In this document: positions 34,934 to 47,268 of the stretch, in pieces
Numbering within the stretch: position 1 is the first letter of the stretch
Layout: each line of letters starts with the position of its first letter
NCBI GenBank assembly: GCA_002197995.1
Contig: NGZR01000001.1
Location: forward strand, 12,233,501-12,297,500
Source of the DNA: Gaeumannomyces sp. JS-464
Taxonomy: Eukaryota > Ascomycota > Sordariomycetes > Magnaporthales > Magnaporthaceae
Direction: 5' to 3'
Length of the DNA: 64,000 nt
Notes under the pieces: generated by a model
Seen by the model: only the letters and a program-made list of their open reading frames with translations
Databases searched by the model: none
What the model was told of the DNA's origin: nothing
Translations under genes and position numbers: made by a program

Positions 34934-36578
34934 ATGGTGCGTTAGAATCCCAGGTGTGCGACGGACAGAGCGAGCGTCGCAAGAGAATCACGAAATGATG
35001 AGAGGAAAAAAACTAACCCGCCCCATGGCGTGCGAACTAGCCCCAAAACGAGTACATCGAGCGGTGGAAGAAGCAGCATGGGTGAGTAGGCCCAGCATGC
35101 GCGCATATTTTGCCTGGTTCGCGAGCTCACCATACCCCCGCAGTGTCCGCCTGGACCATGAGGAGCGCACCCGCAAGCGCGCAGCCCGCGCCGAGGGCCA
35201 CGAGAAGTCGGCAAAGGCGCAGAACCTGCGAGGCCTGAAGGCAAAGCTGTTCGCGCAGGAGCGGCGCAAGGAGAAGATCCGCATGAAGAAGGCCATCAAG
35301 GCACACGAGGAGCGCAACGTCAAGGGCGCCGCCGCCGATAAGGAGCCCACGAACCCTATCCCGGCCTACCTGCTCGACCGAGCCACGCCAAACGCGTCCA
35401 AGGCGTAGGTAGTGATACCGGCGCTGCCTGGCTCTGTTTCTGGTTGGACCTTGTGCTGACACTGCGATCCACACCCAGTCTCTCGTCCTCTATCAAGCAA
35501 GCACGCGCTGAGAAGGCGGCCAAGTTCTCTGTACGCGACCCCCGCAGCACTCCCTGGCCGGCTCGAGACTTCCCCTGTGCCTCGCTAATAGCTGGCCCAA
35601 CCAACAGGTGCCCATCCCGAAAGTCCGCGGTATCAGCGAGGAGGAGCTCTTCAAGGTTGTCACGACGGGCAAGTCCAAGAGGAAATCGTGGAAGAGGATG
35701 GTTACCAAGCCTACCTTTGTCGGCCAAAACTTCACAGGCGGTATGTTGAATCCTTGTGACCCTCTGTGTTCGCCCCCTGGCTTCAAGATTGCGGAGGCCT
35801 AACATACCCCAAGGAATCCAAAATACGAGCGCTTCATCAGGCCCATGGGTAGGTGCTCCAAAAAGGACACGCAGAATAGAGGGGCTAAGCCCGAAACGAC
35901 TCGCCCTTCTGAGCTGCTGACTGGCCGAATGACTGACTGTATTTGCTCCAAAACGATGCAGGCCTGCGATACAAGAAGGCCCATGTCACTCACCCTGAGG
36001 TCAGCCAGCCCGCACTTGGATAGATGACACCCTTTGGAGCGGCTCCGCCTGACTAGTCTGCAGCTCAATGTCACGGTCCATCTACCAATTCTCGGAGGTA
36101 TGTGCCGCCTATGTGTGACCATGCCCGTCTCCTTGTGCGGTTTCGTGCGCTTACATGAACAACAGTGAAAAAGAACCCATCAAACCCGCTTTAGTAGGTT
36201 TTTGGGACCCGACACGCATTTGCCCCCAACACTTGCTGACTCGGCCATTCAAGCACGCAACTGGGTGTTCTGTCAAAGGGAACCGTCATTGAGGTCAATG
36301 TGTCCGAGCTGGGAATCATGGCCGGGAACAAGGGTAAGTAGTCCTGTGTCGTATTGCCATCTGCGCGACTGCTAACCCGCTTTCGATGGACTCAGTTGCC
36401 TGGGGGAGGTACGCCCAGATCACGAACTCGCCGTAAGTCTTGTGTCCCCCCTTTCTTTCCAGTTATTATTCGCTTCCTCCCATTTTTGGCGGTGGTCCTT
36501 GGCAGGTAAGCTCAAATACTGACGAGCTCGCCGAGCAGGGAGAACGATGGATGCGTAAATGCGGTGCTGCTCGTCTGA
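34934..36578 (+). CDS. NSA2: Ribosome biogenesis protein NSA2, 12 exons
   Basis: Nucleolar factor for 60S subunit maturation (27S pre-rRNA processing). Exons: 34934-34936 (ATG only), 35041-35081, 35144-35404, 35479-35530, 35608-35740, 35814-35848, 35962-35999, 36064-36097, 36166-36193, 36254-36333, 36396-36432, 36539-36578. All donors are GT and acceptors AG. Joined text follows the family closely: [120 protein letters not shown]. The exons sum to 782 nt; one missing G at the start of exon 6 (AAGGAATCC for AAGGGAATCC) gives 783 nt, 260 aa, close to the 261 aa yeast protein. Confidence 0.95.
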
Positions 36579-37778
36579 GCCGGGTCATGCCCTCTCAGGT
36601 GCTGAGATGGATGGCCCCGCGGTACGGGAACCGTGCCGTCGTCTTCGGTCCAGATCAGGGGCGGCGGCGGGGTACTTGCCTGGCCCGCCAAAGGCGGCCG
36701 AGACACTGAACAAGGAAGTGAAAGCAGTGGTTTATTGAGGACCTGCCCTCGTCTATAAAGAGGAACGAGCCCCTGTCTACCTGATAAGCCGAGTACAATC
36801 CCGGCGAACGATTCTGCCTTGCTTCCAGCTTGGGATTGAGCCAGGGATCGGGCTAGGTCTCGGCGGGAATGTGGCTACCTCTGCTAGAGTCGCCTCATAG
36901 CAAGTCACAGACGCCCCTTGCGGAGAGCACGGCGCGCCTGTTGACGTATCACCAGCACGACATGCTGTCAGAGAGGTCTTGGGAGTCTGTCGGGGTAACT
37001 GGTCCATATTTACATGACGAGCGCACTGTCACCCTACGTTGGGTGGGTATCAGTATACTATCTCATGGACTGGTAGTTCGGAGCAAAGGGGATAGATAAA
37101 AAGGACAGAGAATAAAAAGAAAAATAAAAACAGGAGAGAAAAAAAAAAAAGAAAAGAAAAGAGAAGTAGCTGTGGCCCGCCGCGCCACGTGGGGATGATG
37201 GGATTTCCATGAGCCCGGGTCAGATCAAGGTGGACTTTCACATGTGTTTTTTGATGGTGCACCAATTGGCGCGACTCGATGTTTCTGCTCGGCGCAGCGC
37301 AGCGGCCTGACGTTTTCGTGCAGGCCCCTGATCGTGGGGAAGGAGCATGCGCGCGGCAATTGTGGAGAAAGCTGGAGCGCAGGGCCCGCAACTGCTCAGC
37401 CGAGCCGACAGCATTGAACCCAAACACCTACCTCGGTGCCCCAAGCCGCAACGTCAATCCGAGCCGCCTCCATGTCTGCTTGGTCGGGAGTGCCGTAATA
37501 GGCAGGAAGGGTCTCGATTTCGTTTTCCCAGCTTTCTCGAACCTCTCAAGCTCGACGACTCACACACACACACACACACAGACCAGACGCTCGCGCAACA
37601 CGCTCAGCACTCACCTTACCTCGCTTGCCCACTCGGCTCCATCAGATCCCCGTCCCGCAAGCCGATTGGACTGTCTGGCCATTCGTTATTCTTGCTGCTG
37701 CTGCCGTCACCACCACACCACCACACCACCTCTCTCTCCCGCTTGCGTGCGTCCAGCCCAGGCAGGCCCGGCGTCAAA
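36579..37778. other. Intergenic region between NSA2 and the PXMP4-like gene
   Basis: No gene is supported. An A-rich patch (37096-37165) and a (CA)10 repeat at 37561-37580 are present. The last 200 nt before 37779 are CT-rich. The 282-codon open frame at 37279-38127 crosses the real exons in another frame and is a shadow. Confidence 0.5.
37561..37580. repeat. (CA)10 microsatellite
   Basis: Ten uninterrupted CA units about 200 nt upstream of the PXMP4-like start codon. Confidence 0.9.
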
Positions 37779-38931
37779 ATGGCGACGACCGCTCTTGTTG
37801 AGAGCCTCAAGGTGCGTGTGCCGACAAGTCGCCACCACTAATTACCCGCCCCAGTCTCACCGACGACGATGCCCTCGTCTACTGACGCAGCCGGACACCC
37901 CCCTTGTGCGACTCCTGCAGAGCATACAGAGCTCGGCCGAGCGCGTGATCCTCGACCCTCGCTACCACGACATCCTCGCCGTCGTCAAGGGAGCGCGCAA
38001 TGGCGCCGTTTACGGGACCAAGGTCCGCTTTCCTCATGCGCTTGTGTATGTATACGTTCTGTGTTGTTCCTTGTTGGTCATGATCTATGTGTGTTTATGC
38101 ATGTGCACGCTTGTGGATTATACATGAACGTATGTTTTTTTTTGCAGTTACTAAAGACGAAGGCTACAACACGCCGACGTCCTCCTACAATAGCATGATA
38201 TGCCTGTTTCGATCAGGAACGTAAGTCACGAACTGCTTTACCACCATCAGCCTCTTTCTATCATTCCCGCTCTCACCCACCTCACCCACGCACTCCGTTT
38301 TACTTTTGCCCTGCTGACGGGGCAAACTAGTGTACGGGAAAAGATTGGGCTCGTATACCGGGCAACCCGTACGCACGCGCGCAACCTGGCAAAATTTGCC
38401 ACAATATACAAGCTTACCTGCTTGTTGCTCAAGCATTATGGCCCAACCCCGGGCAAGGAGGGTGCGTCCAGTTCCAGCCCACCACGCCCAGTCAGCCACA
38501 CACACTCTCTCTCCCCGCGTTCCTCCCCGACTTCTGACCTTGGTTCCATCACAGGGCCCTACGATACCCTCGTCGCCGGCATGCTCGGGGGCTACCTCGT
38601 GTTTGGGGGCCGCTCGAGGCGTACGGGCAAGATCAGCAGCGTCAACCAGCAGATCGTCGTCTACGTCTTTGCCCGCGTCGTCCTGGCCCTGGCCCGCCTA
38701 GCCGTCAAGCCCGGCTTCGGCCTGCCCCTAGCCTCAGAGCCGGGCCCCTCGGCCCGTATCAGCCACTACTCCTGGCCCGTCTTCGCCGCCGCCAGCTGGG
38801 GCATGGTCATGCACCTGTTCCGCTGGCACGCCGCCGAGCTGCAGCCCAGCCTCCGGAGTAGCATGACTTACATTTACGCCCAGAGCGACGAGTGGGACGG
38901 TCTTCGTAACTTTTTATGGCATAACAAATAA
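37779..38931 (+). CDS. Peroxisomal membrane protein 4 (PXMP4)-like, Tim17 family
   Basis: Small multi-pass membrane protein of the PXMP4/Tim17-related family, expected in the peroxisomal membrane; transported substrate unknown. Five exons: 37779-37811, 37891-38045, 38194-38220, 38331-38461, 38555-38931, total 723 nt, 240 aa, in phase. Joined text: SSAERVILDPRYHDILAVVK, GARNGAVYGTKVRFPHALV, MICLFRSGTVREKIGLVYRA, TRTHARNLAKFATIYKLTC, KHYGPTPGKEGPYDTLVAGM, LGGYLVFGGRSRRTGKISSV. A 27 nt exon 3 is internal. The C-terminal half has further hydrophobic stretches (YSWPVFAAASWGMVMHLF). The family match is by the KGxRNGxxYGxKxRFPHALVM pattern. Confidence 0.86.
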
Positions 38932-40038
38932 CATGTCGTCTAATTATTGACATCCCTTTCTATTTTTGTCCCTCTCTTACTATTTCTCTGCGTATTGCAC
39001 TTCTCATGTTTACCATGTCTCTCGTGTTTGTTTGTCCATTGTAATTTAGATGGGCTCCATATAGCCACATTTACGTTCGCTTTTGATCTTTTTCTCGTGC
39101 CCTGACTCTCTTGCTCACGACCCTGAGGCGATGGTTTGCACTAACGAGAAGAAGCATGCTGGCTCACGATGCCCCCGCATGCAAACACAATGGAGCGCCA
39201 TGGGGAGCACGTATGTCGCCCTTTCACTATTGTTGATTTCGAATGTCACACTTTGTTCGTGTTTCTGTCCATTCCATTGTTACGCCCTCGATCGGCCGCA
39301 GCGGCATCATCCGTTTGCCGTCGCGGAGTGCTAGCGTTGGGTATATACACTCCACAAATACACAAGACCCGGAAGATAAACCAAGATCGTCAGGAACGCA
39401 AGCCCTGGACCTAAAAACCATATACCTCCAGTTAAAAATCAGGGTTTTATCAAGACTCAGATCGTCGGCCAAGTCTCCCTCCCGTGTTTTTCTTTTTTTT
39501 TTTTTTTTCTTTTTTTCTTTGACCCTCTTGGACTTTCGTATCGTGAGAGGAAAATGGATAGATATATTGGACGAGGAGGCAAGAAGAAAAAGAGTAGGCT
39601 TCGACTATCTCAAAACATAGGAGAAAAAAGGATCCATCGAGATGGGTGTGCCCAGGTTAGCTGTCTAGAAGGGCGTTGGAGTGGAGACTGTATGTGTACA
39701 CATGTCGGTGGTCGGGCGGGCGCGTGACACAAATATAGTGGCCTCGGCAGTATCGGCGGGTAGTCGTTGAAATTCGGTAGGGGGTATGTCATGAGAAGAC
39801 ACAAGAGCTTGTGCGATAAGGTAGGGATAATTGCACATGGCAGCACCAGAGCGCGATCTAGGGCTCAGTAGAGAATAGTGATGGTTGGGGGGGGGGGGGG
39901 GGGGGGGGGGGGGGCAAGGAGCGATAGAATTGTCATGCCCAGGAACGACGTGTCGGCGATGGTGAATGTAGTGTCCTCTCATGACTATTGCTTGTGAGGG
40001 AAGGGGCAGGCAGGGAGCATTGGTCGGGTCGGGTCGGG
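38932..40038. other. Convergent 3' region, PXMP4-like / bHLH
   Basis: Two 3' trailers meet here. No gene is supported. A T-rich patch (39488-39520), a G28 run (39887-39914) and a GGGTC pentamer repeat (40025-40040) abutting the bHLH stop are present. Confidence 0.5.
39887..39914. repeat. Poly-G tract, 28 nt
   Basis: Twenty-eight uninterrupted G residues on the plus strand, about 125 nt beyond the bHLH stop codon. Read in the bHLH direction it is a C-tract in the trailer. Confidence 0.9.
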
Positions 40039-41504
40039 TCAGTGCCTATATCCATTGACCCTCGCCTGTTCGTACTGCACGCCGGTCATGGAGTCTGGTG
40101 CACTGGGCAGGCCGCCACTCAGGGCCCTCAGTGGGGGCAGCTCGGGTCGCGGGGGCGGCCCTCGCCCGTACGGGTCTGCAGCCGCTTGGGAATTCGCATG
40201 CCCGTGGCCGGAATTGCTCAATGCCAGGTCGTTTCGCATCTGCGTGTTCTCTGAGCGCAGCGCAAGCAGCTCGCGGCGCATCACATCGACTTCCTGGTGC
40301 ATGCTGCCGTTGGACGCGTGCAGGAGCCTGATGGTCTCCGATTGCCTCTTGTGTTCGGCAATGGCTGGCGGCGGGTTAGCTAATACTATTCTACCAGCGA
40401 ACCACCCACCGTCCAGGCCCAATCATATAGGCTCAAGACAGAGACGGGTAGGTTTGATCTTGGCAGATTTCACGTACCTTTGGTAAGAATCTCCCACTTG
40501 GATGCTTTTGATCCGCGCTCCTGGGGCATGAGGTCGCGCAACTCTTCGAACAGCTCCTTCATCTCGGTCCTTCGCTTGCGCTCTGCCAGCTTGTGGCTCC
40601 TCCGCAGCTCTGGCGTCCGACTGTACGGTTGAGAGCCCGTCTGCATGCCGGCGGCCTCGCTCTGAAGATCGCCGATTTGCTTGTGCTGAAGAGAATGGTG
40701 GTGGACTGCGGGGAATTCTGCCGAAGCGCTCGAGTAGCGATCCGTCGGGCCCATTCCGTCATCCAGGTGGCGCTGTCCCGGCGGCAGCCTCGACTCGCTT
40801 GTGAATTGGCTGCTCGCCAGCGACTCAGCAACGCTGCTCCTCCTCGAGTCGATCAGGCTCTGGCTGGCCGCCGACGGCAGCCGCTGGATTTCCTCCTCTG
40901 GAAAGGCCCACGCCTGACCCTTGGTGGGCTCGGCTGCGCGTGCGATCGTGCTCGTCGCGGGGCCGGTGATGGCGGGTGCTGTCCTGACGATCTTGGGGTG
41001 CGGTTCCGGGTTCCTCTCCTGGCTCGGTTGGTAGCCGTTGGAGATGCGGTGGATGGACAGGCTGTCCAGCTGCGCGGGGCGCGGGTTTCGTTGCTGCTGC
41101 AAGGTGCTCTGTATCGATGTTGTCGACTGGTTGACGCTGGCATATGGGGAGTTGCCGAGCCTCATCTCACCAAAGCCCTGGTTGATGCGGCTGTCGACGC
41201 TCTCGCGCCGTGACGAGGGGTCTCCCTGCTCCGCCCCTCCAAAGGCGTGGCCGTTCGGGGGCGACTCGAACGACTGGCGGTGGTCGCGCTGTCTAGGGTC
41301 AGTGCTCCCGGGGCTTGTGGGCGAGACCATGGAGGCGACGCTCATGTTACTCGTGGCCGGCGAGACGAGTGGCTGGGGCATCAGGTTCGACGTGTTGACG
41401 GGCGACGGCGTGTTGTCGCTGTGCGACGGCGGGTGCCCACCGCCCGCATCTCGGGGCGCGAATATGGCCACCCCGACGCATGATGCGGCCGAGTTGTCTG
41501 CCAT
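40039..41504 (-). CDS. bHLH transcription factor
   Basis: Nuclear regulator, 450 aa, from exons 41504-40478 and 40364-40039. A long disordered N-terminal region rich in Ser, Pro and Gln leads into a basic helix-loop-helix: RRSHKLAERKRRTEMKELF, then EELRDLMPQ, loop ERGSKASKW, then EILTKAIAEHKRQSETIRLL, the last helix rebuilt across intron 40365-40477. The basic part has the H..ER..R pattern expected for E-box binding. A leucine/heptad stretch follows (VMRRELLALRSENTQMRNDL), so a bHLH-zipper-like dimerisation helix is possible. The C-terminus is Pro/Gly-rich. Not assigned to a named fungal bHLH. A 5.8 kb gene-free region lies upstream. Confidence 0.9.
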
Positions 41505-44500
41505 CAGATCAGTGTCAGTTGGCTTTGTTTACGAGGCTGTATTGCGCCTCAAGAGCGAGGAGCCGGCCCGCCGCGCATCCGCTCAATGTCGAAATGCTTC
41601 GGTTACGGATCGCAGCGTCAAAGGACGGGGGCAACGGCGGCGTCTATGCCCGCATATATCCAGAGACTGACGTTTACTAGAGGCATCGGTGCCAGAAAAG
41701 TATGCCGAATCTCGGTTTTCCTCTGGCCGGTTGAGGACACCAGCCAGACCGGCCGGAAGCTTTTGTGACAGGGGTCGCTGATCCATCATTACTTCCTTCT
41801 CCCCAAGGAGCTGGCCGGCGACAGGGGGCGACGAGAGGGCCCGAGGGGTTAGCGGTGGTCTTGGTGTCGGAGCGCGTCTCGCTCAATGCTCGAGGCGAGC
41901 CTCTTGGCCCGCCGTCTCGGGAGCGGTGGTGGTCGACCGGTCGAGGGTAGGTCGGTGCGGTGCGTTGCTTGCGACGTCGCCTGGTGCGGCGACCCGAGAC
42001 GCGTGGCGGTGCGGGACAAAACGATAGAGCGACAGAAGTCGACCTGTCCACGGCTCGGTAGAAAGCAGAAACAAGGGCGGGGACAAGAAACACGAGACAA
42101 GCAACAAAAGAGGGCAGGGGCGACGATAGGGAAGCAACAGTACACTAAGTATGGACGAGGAAGAAAAGCGCCGGGAACGAGTAGGAAATTAAAAGAGTGG
42201 CAGAGCGGCTCGGCAGAGGGTGAGGACGATGCTGCGTAACACTACAACGAGATGCTTGGTGGCAGGCTGCTGGCCGACGCAGCTCCAGACGACAGCACAA
42301 GGAGGGCAATTGTCAAAACAAAAAGAGGAACTCGAGAAATTAGAGGTCGAGTCGGGGGAGGGACCTGTGGGAGTGGAGGTGGGACGGTACCTAGGCGCCT
42401 ACCAGTGGGACTGGGCGGGCAGGTGCCAGGCTAGGTAGCAGCGATGTACACTGGGCAGTCGAGTGGCCTGAACTACTGAGCAACGGGCCCTGCTGGCTGT
42501 TTGGAGGGTTGGGTTGGGTGGTGGGCACGGCGGGCAATACAAAAAAGCACGCGCTAGGCCATCAATACATGACCGACGACAGGAACCGAGGCCGCCGTAC
42601 TCTGATGTTAGCGAGCGAGATGCTCACCGGCGGGCAGAGAAGGGGCGAGAAGTGGTTGAGCAGAGGATCGGAGGGACGGGAGGGAAAGGAAGAAGGAAGA
42701 TGCCGTACGTGGTTTCGATCCCTTGCTCTTGCTGCTTGCTCTGCTAGTCGGCTGGCTGGGCTAGCTGGGGGCAGGCAGTTGGCCGCATGTCAAGCTTGCC
42801 CGACCGCGTGGTAGTGTAGCGATAATGTGTGGTGGAGACGGGAGCAGCGGAAAAAGAGGACCCTCCCCCTCAAAAATAAAAAAGTCGATCCCTCGACCGA
42901 GGAACGGCGGCGACACGTTTTTTTCTCCCAGCAGCTGCTGTGCACACCAAAGTGGGACAGGATCTGTGGGTGACGGGACTGGCCCGGGAGTGGGAATTGG
43001 GAGGGATGGCCAGCGTCCACGCCCGCGCCAGTACCGTCTTCCCCGCCAGGCGCAGCCTCGATTGGCTGGACCAAGTAAGGAAGGACCCAGCCGGGTGGGC
43101 ATTGCTTCTGGGGCCGCTAATTGCACATGGCTGGGCCAGGCCTCCATTTACTGTGCGACACGACAATGTGTGCCAGCGGCCCCCATACTGTGCGCCTCGT
43201 CTGCCACCAGAGCCGGTGTAATACCGACCGACCTGGTCTCTGGCGATGCCCCCTCGTCTCCAGCACCACTTTGTGTGTGCCCCGCCAGCCCGCACGGGTC
43301 CTGAGGTGACCACCTATGGCTGTTGATGTGGGACAGAGGGGTATTTCGGTATGCAGCTCGCCTGTCTCTTGTCTCTGTCTCCCCCTTTTCCCTACTTGGA
43401 CAAACGGTCGTCGTTTCTTTTCTTTTTCTTTTTCTTTTCCTTTTTTTTTCTCTTTCCTCTTTTCTTCTTCTCATTCCTCTCATCCCCCTCATTTGCCCAA
43501 TGCCCTGCAGACCTGGAGTCGATCGATGGGCGCATTTTGTTTCGCCCTCAGCGGCGCCCCTATTATGGCGCTAAAACGCCAGGGTGCCGGGACGATCCCT
43601 GCAATCCAAGCCCACATGCTGTCCGCATGGCTCCCTAGCTTCACAAGATCCTTTTTCGCCAATCAGCCCCGGGCCGCATCACAAACCAACTGGGGACAAG
43701 GGGCTGGACCCGGTCAGCCTGAAGGGGCAAGGATCCACCGCCGATACAGCCGCTCTCCGTTGCCATGCGGTTTTCGACCCGTGCTTGCGTTATTAGCAGT
43801 GCTTGAGCTGGCTCGCTGGTCGCCAGCAGTCGCATCCCACGGGCATGCACCGGCTGCTCTGGCCTCCGCTGCGCGAATCAAGCCCCAGATGCACCCACCC
43901 TCCTTTGTCCAGTGTGCATGCACTCAATCGCGTCTACCACGCACCTCAGTGGCTGCAAACAAAACTTGTGCACGCCCCGTACTCTGCAAGACAATGCAAA
44001 TTTGCACCATGAAAGACTTTGATCCGGATCCCATCGACGTCGAGAAAACTGACAGAGATAGGCGTCGATGTGGTGCATCCGGATTGAGCACCGTCGAACT
44101 TTGGCCTTTCGAAAAAAAACATCTGCCTCCCACTCTCTGCCTTTGCCTTGTCCTTCCTGCATGCCCTGCCTCTGCCTGCTGTAAGGTACTGGAGACTACC
44201 TACCTACCTACCTAGGTACCTATCTATTTCTGTACTGAGTGGTGTGTTCGTTAGTATGTGCTCATTCCCGCGCCCCTCCTTGGTCCTCGGTAGCACACAG
44301 GTTGAAAAGCGAGCCCGCTGGGCGCCACCATCGACCGCGCATTGTGTCCTCGCATTGCCAAATATCTGGGTGCCAAAGACAGTCATCGCGGCGACTGGTC
44401 TGTCGCTTGTAGCGCACCGCGCACTCCCTTGGTCAATCGCAGCACCACGGAGAAAAACATACAGGCGCGAAGCGGTAGCGTGGCACGTGCGTGGGTGCGG

Positions 44501-47268
44501 CTGCGACGGCTTCACCGCATGCCGCTCCGGTGGCGAGCAACCCCTGGCTCGGGGGCCGCGCGCAAGGGCCTAGGAGTGCATTGCCGTCCATGTCCCTCGC
44601 TCTCTCCTGCGGTACCTAGGGGATGGGTGGGCTGTCTGGAACATGCTGGATGTCCAGCACGACAGTGCTCGCTCGGTCGAACCGGGTCTTGCCCAACTCA
44701 AGGCCACGGCATTTTTGCTGGGCTGGCGGGACCAACCCGCCCCCCCCCCCCAAGCATGCTGATCCATCACCCCTTGCGATCTCTGAACAACCTGCCACCC
44801 TGTGCGCTCCGCGGCCCCCAGGTGTCCCGGAGTATTACTGACACAGGCGAGTGCCGGGGCTGCTGGTTACGCACTCTGATTTGTGCCTGATTGACGGCCA
44901 GGTTTTAATGTGTCTCATCACTCACTCGGCCCCAGCCCATCTGCGGCTTGTGGGCCTCCCAGTCAGTCCAACGGGCCGCCTTATGGATGGGACCAATAAA
45001 CAAGCAAGCAAACAAACAAGCCAGGAGACAGACGTTCCTCTTCCGCATGTTCGACAACGCCTAATAATCTCCACGAACCATTCACCTGAGCGGCTGCGAC
45101 CAACCCTGCGCCCTGGCTGTGCTTGGCCGAACCGGGGCTGGCGCCGGGCGCACAATGCTGCAGCCGCTGCGCCAATATCACGCTCGCATTTTGCTGCTGG
45201 GCATCCATGATCGTGTTCGGGATTGTTCGCAAAGCTCGTGTCTCTGCTGGGGCTTGACACGCATCCCCGCGCTCACAGCCCCATATCGCTGGCTGATCTG
45301 CTCTGGAGGCGGGACGTGCAGGGGTGCGCACGAGTACTGTACTGTGGTGTGTGCAACTGGAGGGATTCTTTCTGGCGGCGGCGCCGCCGCCCAGTCCTGC
45401 CGTTCCGACGATACCTCCGCTTCCACGCTTGCTGAGTATGCACGCAGTGTGTACGACCTTTTGGCCCGTTCCTGGGCATTCATTGCTTCGTTCCCTGTAG
45501 TGTCGCCTAGGTGGCTGGTCCCCGAGTCGGCGATACATCGACGCCACCCGCGCCACCGTGAGAGTTCCCTGCGTGCCTGAGAAGGGATTATGTGGGATGT
45601 TGTGGCCACCCTGTATCTCCGTGTTGCCTCCGCATAAAACTCCCACGCTAATCTTTGGAAGACTGGGCCAGCGAAGCGCCGCCATAAGCCATAGCGCTAC
45701 CCAGCTCTCATCCGGCCTGGTCGTGGAACACTCGACACCCAGTTTCCGTGCTGTTCAAGCAGCCGCCGTTCGTCCATCCGCGCCATGTTCTGGCCGTCAA
45801 GTTCTGGGTCAACCGAGCAAGGGCGCGGTATCGCTGCATCAACGAGCAACGGAGTCGCGTGTGTGGTCAGACGGCCATGCCGAACCCGGACAAGCCGGAG
45901 GCCATGGGGCGCGGCGCACAATTAGCTAGCACCTACCTAGCTAGGTAGGTAGCTGTCACGGCTAGGTATTATTATACTCTGTGAGCCTTTACTCGTACTA
46001 GAAATCACTGTGATCTACGGCCGTCCTTGAAGGATGGCGCCTCATCTCTCCTACCCCGTACGTAGGGTTCAGCCCCCGGCAACGCCCCTGCAACCCCGAG
46101 GGCTCGCGCACGATTAAAGTAGCAATGGTTCAAGTTCACGGCGTTCTCCGATGGGCTGCTTTGGATCCGAACACAACACAGGACAGGCTTGGGCCTGACA
46201 CTATCGTGCCGAAACCTTCGACACCCAAAAAGCCTGGCTAACCCTATACATTGATTGAGATAACTCACCTCCTCCACCCGTACAAGGCACGGATTTGTCC
46301 TTGGTAGATGCTCTCGGTGCCACCGCGAGCTTCTGAGACGAAGCAGAGCTCAATGAATGCCCTGCTACAACCTTCGACATGCGTCTACTAATAGGATTGT
46401 CCACGTCGTTACCGGTAAGAGATAGGGATGCAGGCCTGCTCGAGCACGCTCTTATTGCGGACATCATGATCACTGGCTGCAGTGCCCGAGTCCTCATGTT
46501 CCGGCGAGCTTTGCCAAGATTTTCCAAGCTGGCGTACTCGGCGAGGCAATGGTGAGTGCAACAAGCGGCGGAGGCGTGGCGCTGCCAGAAAAGGGCTCTA
46601 AGACGGGGACGACACGGCAGGCTCCATGACCACGACAGCTAGCCCCCCGAGCAACGTGCGTTCGTCCCCTGCCTGTCGCGGATACTGGAGGATGACGGAA
46701 GGAAGTTTCAAGGCGATATGGTTCCTAGCCCGGGTCCTCGGCTGAAGCATCGCCGGCATGAGTGGACTGGTGCTTATCCATCAACTGCAGAACGGATCAA
46801 CCACGGCGAGTGGCCGTGTCAAAAAGGCTCCCTCACTCTTTGGGTCGCCCACCATCGACGTCAATTGAGCGGGCCGCTGGACCCACATATAGTGGATACC
46901 TATCCCGTAAAGCCCAATTGACCTAACATGCCGAACGGCTGTTTGGAGCCACTTTGAAGATAATTTTTTTCTTTTTCTTTTTTTCCCGCGCCTCCAGCTC
47001 CATTCAGCAGGAGATTTCTCAAAATCTTCCACCGTCTGACTTTAGCTCCCAATCGGCGTAGCCAGTCGAGAATACCTAGGTATTGCGATCCTGAACTCGC
47101 CGCCTATCCCGCTGTTAGTTGCTCGAGCTGGCAAGCGACGTCTTGATAACGCTATCAGCCTCCGAAATGTGAGCCACAGCCCGCAATACAGAAGGAATAG
47201 TGTCTGGCTCTGCCAGCACGGCCCTGCCTGCCTTCCTGCATCCCGGAACTGGCTGCTAACGCCGTCTT
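41505..47268. other. Long divergent intergenic region, bHLH / RRM gene
   Basis: 5.8 kb without a supported gene, holding the upstream regions of the bHLH gene (leftward) and the RRM gene (rightward). Its content is mixed: pyrimidine tract (43372-43490), C12 run (44740-44751), several copies of the CCTACCTAGGTA-type motif (42387, 44197-44222, 45931-45950), and a T-rich patch at 46963-46985. The longest open frames (43316-44215 plus, 299 codons; 44981-45685 minus, 234 codons) are low-complexity, overlap frames of similar length and lack domains. A long 5' leader with upstream starts, or a noncoding transcript, is possible but not shown. Confidence 0.5.
45931..45950. repeat. Perfect 20-nt palindrome of the dispersed motif
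   Basis: ACCTACCTAGCTAGGTAGGT reads the same on both strands. It is the cleanest copy of an intergenic element seen many times in this window. Confidence 0.85.

Noticed and set aside
43316..44215. 299-codon plus-strand open frame in the large intergenic region
   Set aside because: It begins in a pyrimidine tract (Ser/Phe-rich), overlaps open frames in other frames, and contains no recognisable domain or splice pattern.
44981..45685. 234-codon minus-strand open frame
   Set aside because: Random-looking composition, several competing frames, no domain and no start context.
46005..46527. Two short minus-strand frames joinable by a GTGAGT donor
   Set aside because: Looks like a two-exon gene at first, but there is no conserved text and the acceptor is arbitrary.
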